64,000 bases of DNA from Hoplostethus atlanticus (lineage: Eukaryota > Chordata > Actinopteri > Trachichthyiformes > Trachichthyidae): contig JAXDDX010000001.1 of the NCBI GenBank assembly GCA_034670405.1, forward strand, positions 519,501 to 583,500, given 5' to 3'. The position numbers and the translations under genes are program-made. A model generated the notes under the pieces. It ran no database searches and was not told where the DNA came from. It saw only the letters and a list, made by a program, of their open reading frames with translations. Each line of letters opens with the position of its first letter. Position 1 is the stretch's first letter. Below, piece after piece: positions 1 through 13,346 of this stretch.

Positions 1-281
1 GTTTTTAATCTTAAAATAGAACATGAGCACAAAAAAAAACAGTGGCTGGGAAGACCAACAACTACAAAAGAAGGCGTGCCATCGCTCAACAATGATCATT
101 TAAACAATGAGTATGTCTGGACTTACAGTACAATGTGGCTTTTTCTTGTAATGTTCTTTAATACACTCAAGCACGTGAAGAACTGTAACAGCTAGGAACA
201 GATTATTATGGTCCTGTTATGTTTGAATGCTCTCAATTTTCTCTATTCTTGTTTGATTCTATTTTCTGTATCCTATTAATA

Positions 282-337
282 TTTGCTGCTGCAATGACCC
301 AATTTACACACAGGGATCATTAACTCCTCTCCTCTCC
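282..337 (+). repeat. LINE-type 3' tail, copy 1
   Basis: The stretch has TGCTGCTGCAA, then an AATTT...CAGGGATCATTAA block and a CTCCT-rich end. The same order (TGCTGC, AATTTCCCC, GGGATCATTAAAG, short tandem tail) recurs near 20.6 kb, near 22.0 kb and inverted near 2.3 kb, so it is an interspersed repeat. Teleost non-LTR retrotransposons and SINEs that borrow their ends commonly finish this way. Only the extreme 3' end is recognisable, and the clade cannot be assigned from it. Confidence 0.5.
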
Positions 338-2290
338 AACTGTATTTTAAAATAATAAAGGCCCAAACTCAGGAGCAAACACTCATTCAGGCACATGGTA
401 AGGACTTTTTGTTATTTATTTATCCTGTAGGGCAGCCACGATTGCAAAATGACTGTACCTGCAGCAGGTGGAAACCTCAGGACGCCGCCAGCTACACAAA
501 AGGAGTAACTAATATTATTTAAAAAAACACTGAACTAATGGCCCAGGAATGTTTTCATAACACTTTAATGTTTTTTTTTTTGCAATATCTGGGACAACTA
601 AAACAAAACATTCACAATTCACCTCAGGTTATTATTGCTTAGCATGTTGTAGTTATTTCTGCAGAGCAGCCTGGAGCTGAATGGCAGACTGACTCTCAGG
701 ACACACACACAATGTTTATTTGAGGTTTTACACTTGAGTGAGGTTTATTTAATTGTTCCACACTGTGTGCCACACAGCCTGAATACACATGATGATAGAA
801 AGGTGTCTTTACATACAGTAGAATATGCATTGTATATTGTCTGTTGTATGTCAGATGCTGTCTGCCTGCTGTCGCTGCACTATGTGTGCCAGTGTGTCAC
901 CACGTGAGTCGTACATGCATCAATGTCACCAACAAGAATTCCTGTTGTTATTTTGCGCACCCTCATACACGCTGTAATTCATATCTTCCATATTTTCCAT
1001 ATCTTATCTCCTAAGGGAATGCGCTGGCCTCCCACGCTCTACAGCTGCACTTGGTGAATAAAGTGCTTCTGATTCTGGTATCGGTGCTATACCAGAAAAT
1101 GGATGCACACGCCCAGAAAATGACACAGGGAACTGTCACAATCGCCTTTTTCGCCCTAACAGAACTTTACACCGACATAACAGGCTCGACGGTGGAGAGA
1201 AAGCTCGTTCTGCAAAAAGCCGGAGACCGCAGGTAAACCGCATGCCCCTTTAATTCATTGATTGCAACATATTGATTTGGTAACACAGAGTCACAATGAA
1301 ATTCCACAGAGTGTGCACTGACAAACTATAACTATCTTCACTCCCTTTGGCGCCGGTGTCACAATTTTGGGCCGGTGAGTTTACTGTTGAATTTTACCTC
1401 GATCGATATGGGACAGGATTCCATCAGGACGTCGAATGGGATGAATAAATCAGGCGTCAAAATAAAATATGTCCTTGGAAAGGCCTGGCTAATGCCTTTC
1501 TGTGGTCAAAAGGAGCAGAGTGAGTACTGATCAATATAAGTGCTACCTGGCTCTCCTTTAATCAAAGTCATTGTGGAGGGAGGACAAGCCAGACAGACAT
1601 TAAACCAACTAGGAAAGTAAGGGGGAAAGCAGCAGGAGAGGGGAAAGATGTGCCTGACGCCTCGGGGAGGAAGACGTAGAGAGATGGTAAAAGTTAGAGA
1701 GACAGTGAGGAAGCAGAGCCAGAGGAAACCAATTAGGACAGTGATGGACACTTAAATCAGGCTGTTATTCAATACTGCGCAGTCTGTGTGGGAGTATTAC
1801 AGTTCCCTGAAGCTTGATGGAGTATTTCTTGTCTGTAGCTGACAATGGCTCTAAAGGGGGATAATACAGATTTTTAGCTGTGTGTGTGTTACTCTGATGC
1901 TCGAGGAAAACTGAACATTCCTTGCTGTCTCGTAAAAACCAGAAGCAAGAAAATAAAAAAGGCTTGCCCTGCCGCCGAGGCTGCGATGTTACCGCTACTG
2001 TGTATATCAGCTCCACAGAGCACCGCTTCTTAGATATGGGTCGGGACCCAAAATGGGCTGTGGTCCTATGATGGAGTAGCTTGTGAGTAGCTTAATGAAT
2101 GTGGGTTTCAGGACACGGAGAATAAACAAGTGGGCCAAAAGATGTGAAAGGCGACTGCAGCAGTAGTTAGAGTCTCGGGGGATTAGGGAACATCTTCTGG
2201 TTTCATACTCATTGCACTCATAATAGTAAGCTCATTTGGGTATTAGGTTCAGATAATCATTGTATGAATTCACAAAGTCTCAGATTTGAG
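338..2290. other. No recognisable gene or repeat
   Basis: Nearly 2 kb of AT-rich DNA with stops in all frames. The short frame at 1051-1236 shows no familiar motif or splice context. A short GGGTCGGGACCCAAAATGGG-like piece near 2,038 resembles DNA-transposon fragments common in fish but is too short to assign. Confidence 0.5.
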
Positions 2291-2349
2291 AGAATGAGAT
2301 TGGATAAGATGCACTTTATTGGTCCCTGTGGGGAAATTTCTTTGTGATA
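2291..2349 (-). repeat. LINE-type 3' tail, copy 2 (inverted)
   Basis: On the minus strand this reads AAATTTCCCCACAGGGACC, AATAAAGTGC, then ATCTTATCCAATCTC. That is the fish LINE-tail signature: a CCCC-AGGGAC core, AATAAAG and an ATCTTATC-like repeat end. It is a reverse-oriented relative of the tails near 0.3, 20.6 and 22.0 kb. Sequence to about 2,600 could be the upstream part of the same 3' UTR, but I cannot confirm it. Confidence 0.6.
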
Positions 2350-2908
2350 TAATAGCTTAAAAACAAAAGTACATCACCCACACATACCAACAGCAAAACA
2401 ACCCCACAATAAACCCATTAAATTGCTAACAAATTAACTGCCTGCACTAGTTATCCAGTTATTATGGCAGTGAGATTGTCAGTGGAGCAGTTCCAGTTTA
2501 GAAGCTGCTGTGATATGATGTGAGATTGGATTTGTTTCTATTATAAGGAGAATTGTTCACACTGATTGGACTGTCCAGGAGATAACAACTTGGATGGCTT
2601 TTTAAACAGAGGTGTTTTCTCCCTTTACATACGTGTAATAATAATGGAGAGTACGTAATTGAGACAAAGACAAACATTCAAACAGTTAAATGAAGTGAAA
2701 TGTATTTTGCAGTTGCTATTGCCTTTCAAGTTGCACACTTATTTTGCCACTGGCTATTGTTGTGATAATTTGTAATAATACTATATAATCCTAATTCAAA
2801 CTGATATTAACTTTAATATTTGCTGTTATGAAAGCTGATGTACTTAATTTAATGCATGTATCATTAATCATTACATAACTTGCTCTACTGGCAGACATAG
2901 AAGTAAGG

Positions 2909-2910
<2 letters not shown>
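2350..2910. other. No recognisable feature (possible LINE 3' UTR)
   Basis: AT-rich with no open frame. The first 250 bases may continue the minus-strand LINE tail at 2,291-2,349. Confidence 0.35.

Positions 2911-2956
<46 letters not shown>
2911..2956. repeat. (CA)n microsatellite
   Basis: About 23 uninterrupted CA units. A Z-DNA-prone dinucleotide tract of the kind abundant in fish non-coding DNA. Confidence 0.95.
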
Positions 2957-2957
<1 letters not shown>

Positions 2958-3491
2958 ATGTACCCTCCCTGGGACCTCTAGAGATGTAATAGAATTACTG
3001 AGTGTAAATAACAAGGTATAAAGTAGGAAGGGTTTATGTCCAGTCACCTAAGATCTGTGAGGTGCAGTAGGCGAGGGCGCGCTGGAATGGACAACTCTCC
3101 GGAATGGAACATCGCCAGCATCAGTTTTTATGCTTAAGTGACTTGTGTTTGTGGTCCTGCCTCCCAAACGACCCCTCAGATTGATCCGGCGGCCGAGCCA
3201 AAACAGGAAGGAGCTGAGGCCCGCTGCCCTATTTCAAAAGGACATCTTCATTTGTATTGATTCGACTGGAGAGTCTGCCAAGACCTCTCTGTATCTGCTG
3301 TCATGCACCCTTAGCCTTGTCCTCAACAGAACTATATTCGGCAGTGGGCATTGTCTTATTGCATTTTTAGCATACACTTCCCACTGATGAGCAGCTGAAA
3401 TGCTGCAGAAACTGATGCAGGAATTTTATCCATCTTTCCACTCAGATATACAGTATTTGCTTTGTTAGCAGATTGCTCGTCACAAGCACAC
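2957..3491. other. No recognisable feature
   Basis: Slightly GC-richer than its neighbours at 3,060-3,240. The 80-codon frame at 3145-3387 has no recognised motif and no convincing splice signals, so it is not called as a gene. Confidence 0.4.
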
Positions 3492-3501
3492 TACACACAC
3501 A

Positions 3502-3561
<60 letters not shown>
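3492..3561. repeat. (CA)n microsatellite, interrupted at its start
   Basis: CA repeat of about 70 bases with CT interruptions at the left end, then a long pure run. Translated on the minus strand it produces a poly-(Cys-Val) frame, which is an artefact. Confidence 0.95.
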
Positions 3562-3565
<4 letters not shown>

Positions 3566-5392
3566 AAACTTCCATTTCCATTATCCAAGTCTAAAATAGC
3601 CTGAGGGTAGTTCAACAAACAGCATGAGCCCAGTTGAGCGTTATTATTTTTTACCCTTTTTACCCTAAGAGGGTAAAAATCAAAGGCAGCAACTGGATTG
3701 AAGGCAAGATCCATGTTGTTAGTGTTACATTTACCACCAAACCAACTAGGTCTAACTCATTAGTTGGCGGCCTTTATCTTTAGCATTATGCAAACATTAT
3801 GCTTCATATAGTGGCGCTTCTTTGACAAGCTGGGTCTGCTAGGTACTAGTAGCGTTAGCTGGTTTTAACTGGTTAACTGCTACTGTTAGTTTTCAGCTAC
3901 CACTTACACAATCAGATCTAGTTGGTTTGGAGATAAAAACATAACGTAGGTTACTGCGACCATTAGCTAATGGAGGTGAGCAGGTCTTCATGGATGTAAA
4001 CTTTGATTTGGACCTTCTTGAGTCCTCCATCTCTTGACAATAAAGAAAGTAATTGTGGAGTTTTTGAGCAGTTAAGTTTGACTTTGATTACATCTGCTTG
4101 TCAGAAATCAAATAAAGCCGCCATAGGAACAGAGGAAATTGTCCCTGCTAAAGGCAAGTAATGCTTATTGCCACCACTGTAATGTGTGTTTTTCCTCTGA
4201 ACGCTGCGTTAGCATGCGTAGCAAGCATATTGTTGGAACTGAATATTGTACTTTGTAAACTGCGTTCACGAGGTAATCAATCTCAGGCTGCGGTGGCTTT
4301 GTAACGGGTTTATGATTCCAGCCACCGATGGCGACGACAGACCTGTAGTCCACAGACAGATCAGACATGGTAATCCTGCTGGGGAAAGCTTTCATTATAT
4401 CCATTTTAATAGTCATTATTGTCATTGTCAAGGTTACAGCTGCAGCTATGCTTGCTGACATTTGGTGTTTGCGAGGTGTAGATGATGCATATTCTCCCTT
4501 CACTGCACACAGTTATTAGATTCCTCCACCATATTTATGCTTTTAATCCCCTGCGACAAAAGTCACCAGAGGGAACATGCACATATAACCAGCCATATCT
4601 GCTGCTAACAACCGAGTCCAGTGAGAATCAGCATCATTTTACAGAGCAGATACAGAACATTATGACTGGAGGCCTTGAGATAAATAGCTATATGAGTTTG
4701 TTCTGATTTTCTGAACAGAAAACCCTCAGTTGTAATTCCAAATGGTTCTGAGCTGTTCTGCTATATCTCACAGGGAAAATAGCAGTGCTATCTTTAACTC
4801 TGAGATTGCACAACAGTTGAACTGACAAACTTGAAGATAACACGATTTTGAGATTTTGAATCACCACTCATCTGAAAACGTAAAGATTTATGATTCCAGT
4901 CACTGGAAGTCCATTCATTTCCTACAGAGCTGAGCGGCCACGGAGCCTCGGCCGATGTGTGGACGGTCAACAAGCTAAAGGCAAAGCTGAAGTTTTCACG
5001 GTCATCAGCCGACAGCAGCCAATCAGATTCAAGTTGATTCAATCATTCAAGTTGATTACACCCACTGAAAGCTTCCCAGTTCTCTAAACCTTTTATTTCA
5101 AAGACTAGAATAGAACATCTCAAAAACGATGCTTGGAGAACGGTTGCATCGTTTTGTTCTGTTTATTTTTGATTGATGCTATCTACGTTAACTCATTAAA
5201 ACAACTTAACATTATGAACGCCATACCAAAGCAGCAAAGAAATACATGATTTGCAAGCGAAGGGTTTGAATTTTGCTTACTTCAATAGCCAGAAATCATG
5301 TAAGGTGACATCAGTGAACTAAAGGTCTTCCTCTGCCCCCGTGTTCAGACCAGAGGCGGAGTGGATGCGTAGCATAGCCAGCTTCAATTAGT
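3562..5392. other. No recognisable gene; small hairpin at 3,656-3,678
   Basis: Unique-looking DNA. A perfect 10-bp inverted repeat (TTTTTACCCT / AGGGTAAAAA, 3-base loop) lies at about 3,656-3,678. The open frames between 4,165 and 5,087 overlap on both strands and match nothing I recognise. Confidence 0.4.
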
Positions 5393-5463
5393 GGTGATGG
5401 GACGCTTTCCTCTGTTGCAGCCCCACTTTGTGATTTAGGCTGATAATACAGGCCTGGTGCAGC
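5393..5463 (+). repeat. Short interspersed repeat shared with 24.76 kb
   Basis: GATGGGACGCTTTCCTCTG, then TTGCAGCCC, TTTAGGCTGATAA and a GCAGCTT end match the same blocks in the same order at 24,762-24,835. The family is not recognised. The similarity was seen by eye and covers about 70 bases. Confidence 0.5.
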
Positions 5464-6380
5464 TTCATGTGTTTATATAACCAGGTAAACCATATCAATT
5501 CATATTATATTAGGTTGGCTCTATGTAATGCATTACAAAAACTTGGTATCGGAAAACTACTCTGAACACAGATGGAACCTTGTAGTTTCAAACTCATGTA
5601 TTATTGAAAGACTGACGGATTAAGCATGATGCATTGTGGGATAGTATCAGTGTATTAGGATGGAGACTATAGGGCAATTTCATCAATAATCATAAATCAT
5701 TAACTTCATGAATCATCCATTTCATTGAAACATTGCAGTTATGAGCACAGCCTCGCAGCCTTGCTCCTCTCGCAGCACCTTGATATCTCGTCCATGATTT
5801 TCATATCATATTTCCCATCATAAAACTTTCCTTCTAAAAGAGCACGTCTTATTTCTGAATGTAGCAAGTATCTCTATTTCTGGTGTAGCTGGAAAAGTAT
5901 GTTGTCATACGGTTGGATGTTCAGGGATTATAATTGTGTATCTATGGCTCTCAGCCAATGAGCAGCTGGCAGCCAAAGGAGTTCTGTGGTTGATAAGGTC
6001 GACGTGGGTAAAAAACAGATGGTAAACCGAGTGCAATGGTTCGTACCAGCAAAATTTTAAAGGTGTGAGATAAAGATTGTTATTAGAAGAGCATATGTCA
6101 TCTCCTTCTGGGAATGTGAATGTTGAGAAAAGTTTTGAAAAAATATAAAATGCACGATCAGCAAAGACCTCCAGTGTCATATAAATGTTACAAGTCTAAG
6201 CCCATTTAAAGCCCAAACAGATGTTTTTCTTTTATGTGTGTGCTGTCCAGCAGGTCAGAAATGTTTTCACCAGTCTGCGGTGCCTGATGAAAGATGCACT
6301 GCAGTGCATTTATGATCTATACAACAACTTACAACAACAACTTATGACCCCAACATGTCACCACCGTTAAATTGGTCATC
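5464..6380. other. No recognisable feature
   Basis: AT-rich unique-looking DNA with no motif-bearing open frame. Confidence 0.4.
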
Positions 6381-6385
6381 CCCAT

Positions 6386-6952
6386 TGTCACGCCCTCCAC
6401 TTCTGCTTCCTAGCAGTCTCTCTACCTGTCTGTCTCTGTCTGTTTGTGTATGTGTTGGTGGGCGTGGCTCCAGACTCCGGCTCCTCCCTGGCTCATCATC
6501 CACCTCTCTCTCACCTGCTCTGCCTCCCACACCTGCAGTCCATCAACTCATCACCTTCCAGTATAAGAACCCCGGCTTTCCATCCACTCACCGCCAGATC
6601 GTTGTTTGTACTGCCCCGGCAGTCGCGGTGCAGTTTATCTCAAAGTTTCTCCTACGCCTTTTTGACTAACCCTGTTATCCTGTGTCCAGATCCAGTCTCC
6701 TTCCCTGACTCCCCGCCTGCCGACCTACCACCGCCTGTCTACCCTGCCTGCCTGTCTGTCTCCCTGGTCCTGCCTGTCGTCCTGTCTCCCAGCTCCGTTC
6801 ACCCCGCTCCTGCACCAGTCCGTCTCCCCAGCTTGCTATTCCTGCCTTGCCATTCTCTGTACTAATTCCCCAGTAAAACCCGTTTTTTCTCTACCTACGT
6901 CTCTGTGGCTGTCTGGAGTTTGCACTTGGGTCCTGTTAACAGGATCGTAACA
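6386..6952 (+). mobile_element. Solo LTR of an LTR retrotransposon (probably Gypsy-type)
   Basis: A 567-base unit begins TGTCACG and ends CGTAACA. It is flanked by a perfect 5-bp duplication CCCAT at 6,381-6,385 and 6,953-6,957. These are the expected marks of an integrated LTR: TG...CA ends and a 5-bp target duplication. Inside are a TATA-like GTATAAGAAC near 6,561, a pyrimidine-rich stretch with CCTGCCTGCCTGTCTGTCT repeats, and an AGTAAA polyadenylation-like signal near 6,872. There is no internal retroelement sequence next to it and no second LTR in the window, so it is a fossil left by LTR-LTR recombination. The intact short direct repeats suggest moderate to young age. The Gypsy assignment rests on general resemblance to fish LTRs. 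The long overlapping frames here are shadows of its CT-rich composition. Confidence 0.8.
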
Positions 6953-6957
6953 CCCAT

Positions 6958-9900
6958 GTCTTTCATCACTGCCTTCATTGATTGTATGTGCAAGTCTACG
7001 CCTCTTTTGATGCCCAAGAAAGTCACCAGCAAGAAAGCATAGCCCTTTCTTGCTCCCTAATGCTGCAGGCAAAATGAAAGTAAAGCTGCTTTCTTTGATG
7101 TAGATCTCCTGATGTGATCTTACTCAGATTAATGAATTAATGACACCCAGAGCCATTCATCCTGACTAGTTTACTTACTGCCATTCAACACTTGTAGAAT
7201 GTTCAGTAGACCTGGTTTTCGCTTGAAATTGCCTCTCTGCCTATTTGACTCTTTTCTTTTTCCTTCAGTCTCTCTTCCCGGGATCCAGAGGCTAAATTAC
7301 AACTCGTTCAGTAGGTTGCTTAGCGCTCCCTCCAGTGTAGCTGCTATTAAGGCAAATGATGGGATGTCTGAATATCCAAATATCACACTCCTGGAAAACC
7401 GATTGCACTTCAATCAGACTATAGCCACCCCCCCCCCCCACAGTTTTCTGGCACCCGTGGGATTTTCACGGGTGCGACAGGGCAGCTGTTGACTGGTTGA
7501 ATGGGACCTAGTTTCTGTGTTAGAGGTAATGTGACTCTAGTCTGTCAAGCCTGCCAGGAGAGGGAGATGGACTCACGCCGTGGCAGAGGTGGCATCCGGC
7601 GGGGGTGACGAGGTGGAGCGGATGGCAGACTGACAGCTGTCATCAATCACTTGCCCCAGCCAGCCAGATGCAGGTTGAAACGAAGGGCACCGTGGCTAGG
7701 GTGGTGATTCGTATACAGTTTACTGGCGATGCCTTTTTTGCCAACCAGTCTCTGGTGGATTGCTGCCTGTCATTGATCCATCCACCCATCTATCAATCAA
7801 TTACCTTTCCAGGGTCAAGCCTGGATACAGTGTGCTCCATTTAACAGCCATGTTACAGAACTGTGGCAGTGGCTCATTGATATTTCTTAAGTCAACAGAC
7901 TGCATGTCCCTGTTGGAAACAAAAGCACAAATGCCCGACTGCAGTACATCATAGTTTGCCACCAAAATCATATATGCAATCATAATCGTAAATCACCAGA
8001 CATTCTGATAGACCTTGCTTTTCCCTTAGGATGATGAAAAACTATTTTGTGCAACTTTTGCAACTTGGTCTATGCTCAAGCCCCTACCGAATTTGGAGAC
8101 AAGGAAACAGAATTGTGGAGGAATGGATAACAAAGGCCACTGAAGAGTTGAGGCAGGATTGAGTGAGTCCACCAGAAGCTAAATAATGCCAGTCTAGGGC
8201 AGTGGATAGACAGGAGAGGGATGCTGCTTTGTCTCTGAGGAGTTTCCATTGGTTGGAGCTCACTGATGCTGAACACTCCAGACAGCCTGAGCTAACTCTC
8301 AACAAATCTCGTTTCCGCAGCCATAGGTAATTCCCCCCAGTTCCCAAGACCAGGCATGTTCATGTTTACAGTCTGGAACACAGAGCAACAAAATAAATGC
8401 ATTCGGGGCATGAGAATATTGCATGTGAAAACCCGCCGTGTGCAGATGTAAATATATGAATGCAAAAGTAAACATATTTATAATTGAACATTTTAATCTC
8501 ATAGAACATTGAGAAGCCATAGCAGTGAAAAACACTGCTTAATAATTCATCTCATGGTTTAGACCTACTTAACAGCATGCAGTGTATATCACATCAAAGA
8601 GCCATTCCCCTGTGCCCTGTGGTGTACACACTTATTATTTGTTTTAACCCGTGCACTAAACCAGCTGTTTTCTTCGCGGTGGTCATAATGAGACCAATCA
8701 GGGGGTCGCACCATGATTAGGAGGGTTCCTCTGAATGTTTATGGTTCATAATATTTGTGATAAATGCTTCGTGAAAATTTGTCCTGTGAAATAATAAGTC
8801 TCACATCCACTATGTTTCCAAGAGGGTGTTCATCGGTGACCCAGTTCATTAGTTTGTGAGTATACAGTCAAGTAAAGAATGGCTGCTCTAAACAAGGTGC
8901 TGTGTATTTACAAACCTGTCTCACCCCCGCGACACCGTAACACTGAGCCATGCAGCTCACTGCAGTAGCTCGGCGAGAGTCACGTCTGTCTCAGATATCT
9001 GCAAATACGCTCTGGGAAGTCAGTGGAAATGCCGAGTTGATCATTTTATTGCTCTCTATCCACAAGCTCAACTTGGCCCTACTAAACACACAATTACCAG
9101 GTTTGTTCCATGCCATTTGCAGCAGATGTGAGGGTTAGCAGCGTAACACTTGCCATTAACAAGCCTCCGATGCTGCCAAGGTGAAACAACCACCTCATTT
9201 GGAGGGTACTGGAGCCTGCAGCTTATCTTAGAAGAAGGTCAACTTCCATTTTACAAGTTGGGGGTGTATATATTGGGTTTAAGTGTCACAAAACACTGAG
9301 GTGACAAGCTCTTTGGGATATGATCAACCACAAATATGATTGGAGTGCAGTGGAGCAGTGACGGTGCTGCCTTTTGGGATGGGCTTTCATTATGCCAGGA
9401 GCTGGCTGCTAAATCAATAGACCCTGACGCTATCGCTGTCTGCACAACAAACACCCTGGCTTTCATGTACCTGTCTTGTCTGGAAGCGCCAGACAATCTG
9501 TCCAACCTGACTCACAAGCAGTTTTCTGAATTAAAATGGATATTTGTCAGTGCCATCAAATTTTCCCCGTTTTCCAAAGTTTGGATACAGCTGGATGTTT
9601 AGCATGAGCAGCTGGTGATGGAGTTGCGCATCCTTTGCATCCCCTCTAGCTGAATAGATACCAAGTTCCTCCTCTTAAATAGAGCATCTAGTGAAGTGGT
9701 GATCCCCAAATAAGTCAACAGTCTTCCTCTAAATGTGATCTGACTCTGCATAGGCATCCAGCCATGACCAGGCTCATCAATTGCCCTGGTGTGTTTGAGC
9801 GTAATTTTAATAACGCTGTCTATTCACGGCTGATTGATGACTCTGGTGGCCCTTGGGCAAACCAGCGCAGAACACAGGCGACGGCACGGCACGGTTGTTT

Positions 9901-10687
9901 ATTACTTTGGCCCGAGGGCAATTAGGAATATTTATTGTCTTATTTATTCGCTCGGTTCGTCTTGTGCTTTTGACAAAATGGAGAAAAGACAACGTGCCCA
10001 GGAAGAATTTTAGAGGCTATTGCTTAGCTAAGTGCGAACCTCTTGCACTATAGTGATCTGTTCAATTCCATATATATATTCAGCATAAAGCAGTTTTATT
10101 GCATGTTACATCACTACCAATGGGCCTTAACTCACGTGAAGTGCAATTTCATCTGAATAGTGGAATGGCTCGGGAAGATTATTGAAATAAACAGGAAATG
10201 GGCCCTGGGCCAAAAGCAGGGAACAGGAGGCTTAAATTGGACTACAGCATTTTAAACAACAAATGACAGTTACAATACAAGCAAGCACAGTACGTTTGGT
10301 GCCAGATGTGTACAAAATGTACCTTGAAAAATGAAAAGATACTATTTACATGGCATACTTCTAAAGTAAGGGTAATAGTGCCTTTCCTACAACCACATCA
10401 ACACTGTGCTTTTGTGTCAGATACCGAGTTCAGAACAAGGCGAGAGAAGTGGTTCCACAGAGTGAATGTTATCTACCAGTGGGTGAAATAAAAGGAAACA
10501 GAGACAATTAAAACAAGGCGAGGAGAAGAAGAATCTCAATGTCTCTGAAATTGGCGCCGGTCCTTTTTCACTTCTACCTCCTCTATTCTTTCGCTGACAA
10601 ATGAGGTTCAGCAATTCAATTTTAGGTTCAATCTCCTCTATTTGCGCTGTTCATCCTCTATTCTGTGGATGCTGTGCGTATATGAGT
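6958..10687. other. No recognisable gene; C12 run at 7,428-7,439
   Basis: About 3.7 kb with no defensible exon. The frames at 7199-7492 and 7605-7844 lack known motifs. A C12 homopolymer lies at 7,428-7,439. Confidence 0.45.
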
Positions 10688-10740
10688 TTGTGTGTGTGTG
10701 TGTGTGTGCATGTGCATTTGTGTGTGTGTGTTTGTTTATG
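10688..10740. repeat. Imperfect (GT)n tract
   Basis: TG-rich dinucleotide repeat with CATGTGCATT interruptions. Confidence 0.85.
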
Positions 10741-12420
10741 TGAACCCTGAGATTTCTGCAATAAGACCTGTCACTTCCTGAGGTCTTTTCACAAGGTTTT
10801 CACAGCAAAGCGATCGCCTGCACTTTCTGCAAACATTTCACTTGATAAAACTGCCTTTGGTGCCTCTAGAAACTTTATGTTTTAGGAACCTGTGTTCATG
10901 TGTGGACTCTTGCTGAATGCTTTAAGAACACCACACGGTATTCTTGTGTTTGTCTGTATTTTCAGCAAATGCATGTAAAGGAGACGATGGCTGGACAATT
11001 TTAATGAATTATGAAATAGCTACTAGCAGTCCCATCCTCTTGTCAATTTTGTCAGTGATGATGAATTTTGACCAGGCACTGAGCTGTTGATTTTAGTTTA
11101 CATCTGTTTTATGGGGAGATTTGTGGGGGAATTCATCATTGTGTCCGTTCGTGGAGCCCCGTCGTAAAACTACAGGCACAACGTCTGGGAACTGTGAATA
11201 ACGAGTTGTCATTTCTGCCTTTTTTTACCGGCAATATCTCCTCTCCTTCATGGCGCTGTTTTATGGAATGAGTGGCTCCACCGTGTTTAACGCATCATTT
11301 CCTTCCTCATTGTGAGTGGGGAGGGGAGAGGAGAATTATGGGTAGGTGGGTGGGGGTGGGGGGGGACCTCAATGTCCTTGCTTTTTATTGCCCTGCTCTC
11401 GTCCTTCCAGCATGGTTGGTCAGAACGGTGCCCTGGGTGCTACAAATAGGCAAATGCCCTTTTCATAGTAACACACAATTGGCATGAGTCTTGCGTACAC
11501 TATATGACCCAAAAAAGGGGACAGGGGGTCGACTATTTTGTAAATTTCACCATGAAGAGAGAAATGGCTCCGAGGGATGACCAGTCAGCGATTCGTCAGA
11601 AACGAGTAAAAAAAAAAAAAAATGTGTGAAATTCAGAGTGCAGAAGGAGATGTAGTTACTAGAGAGCAGTAAAGCAACGCACCATGCTTTCTCACAGAGA
11701 CCAAGAGAATCATTAAGCAGCTTCGCCAGGTCATCGTCACGATCATAATAAATCATATTCACTCAGATTGATAAAATAACTGTGACTTGGAACGTGGCTG
11801 TGCCCTCTACCGATGCCTATATTTAGCATCTAGGCGCTCTTATCTCCAATGCACTCATGAACCCTCCTTGAACTAAAGTTTCCAGTGGATTCCTTGACTT
11901 TAATGGGGTGTGACTAACTGGTTTTACATTTCACTTTAATTACAGATTGCTAATACGCGACTGCCTCAAATTGTTCATAGCTGGGTAATTTTAATTTTGC
12001 CTTCCTAAATTGATTTATTTAAGCTTAATGAAAGTGTTATCTTTTAAATGCACTATCAACACTATGGCATCTTATTATGGCCGCAAAGCAGCGCAAACCA
12101 AGGGTCTTTTCTCGGGGGGGAAAGTATCCAAGAAGTGAGTCTATCACTAATAACAGTCTTCAGTCTTCACAGGAATTTAGATTTTCTGTGTAATTTCACA
12201 GTCGGTATGTGTTGAAGAAGATTAGCTGGTGGTAATACAATTATCAGTTTATTTATAAGGTTGCAAGTTTAGCAGACTGTGGTTACACATTCAGAGATCA
12301 GTCCCTAACCACACCACTGACGTACAACAATAACAGCAATCAGTCCTAGATTCATGTGAGGCCCAAAAAGGAGAGCTCCATTTGTCAGCTCAATTCAACA
12401 CAACCCACTTATGAGTAGGG
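10741..12420. other. No recognisable gene; conserved-element-like AT-rich patch near 11.94-12.05 kb
   Basis: Unique-looking DNA. The segment 11,935-12,055 is rich in TAATT cores (TAATTACAG, GGTAATTTTAATTTTG, ATTGATTTATTTAAG), as homeodomain-bound conserved elements often are. Composition alone cannot prove function. G-rich runs occur near 11,345-11,365 and 12,113. Confidence 0.3.
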
Positions 12421-12970
12421 TTAGACTGATGTACCGGTTTGCTAATATGGTGGGTCGATATTTGCCTTTTGTTATATATTAATACCATTTCGTCCACTGC
12501 TGATATAATGGAGTTTCCTCCCTGACCACAGCTACATAAAAATCTGCAATAAACTGTGATTTTCCTTGCACGTTGTATTTATTCTTTTCATTGTTCAATT
12601 ATGTTTTTTTCTGAATACATTTTTCATTTAAAGGCCCAATGTATCCCAGAATTTCCCCTACAACTGAATAGGTGAGATGGGTCACCCCGCCTTAAACACG
12701 CCTGCTATCCTAAGAATTTCATTAGTCTGGGTTGTAATGGAGCGTTTTAGTGTCATATAATGGTCTATATCAGGGGCTTATCGACCCTGCCATGAAATCA
12801 TCATTTCATCATTTTTTGGCATAGTCAAATTTAAAGATATTGAATATCAGCAAAAACATTGGCTATCAGTAACTTTGGTCTAAAAATATTGGCATCAGCT
12901 TTGGCCTTCGAAAGCCCATATCAGCCATAGTACTTTATGGATACTGATGTATACTTGGTAGTGGTGCTAC
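12421..12970. repeat. Divergent interspersed repeat with TATCAG/GATAT motifs
   Basis: The left end (GGGTTAGACTGATGTACCGG ... GTCGATATTTGCC) and the right end (ATATTGGCATCAGCTTTGGCC, AAGCCCATATCAGCC) resemble an old teleost DNA-transposon derivative whose ends carry repeated TATCGG-like words. Terminal repeats and a target duplication are not clear, so the boundaries are approximate and the class is uncertain. Confidence 0.3.
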
Positions 12971-13346
12971 TGCATCAATACATATTGCAAGGTGTGAAGG
13001 GCCTACCAACCAATGTTTACTGTGAGCAGATTACAGCGACTAGTTGAAGGCCTGGTGTCTATCTCTTAATCTGAGCTAATCAATGTCACTTCATGAAGGC
13101 AGGGACAGCTCAGTCATCCTGAACACTCCCATCGACTTTCCATTTCCCTTCTACCTAGCTCTCTCTCTTTCCCAAGTATGATGAACAACTGTGACCTAGT
13201 ACATAGGACAGTCTGTAAGATAACACTGAAGACCACAGGCCATATGTCTTGTTTGTTAGCCTGTGTATGGCAAAATCTTTTCAGAACAAAATAGATAGAA
13301 AGTTGTGTCACATTGAATATACAAAGGACATATTTACTCACTATTA

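Noticed and set aside
6342-6865. Three overlapping open frames of 62-139 codons rich in Pro, Ser and Leu
   Set aside because: They lie inside the solo LTR, overlap on both strands and reflect its CT-rich composition; no protein motif.
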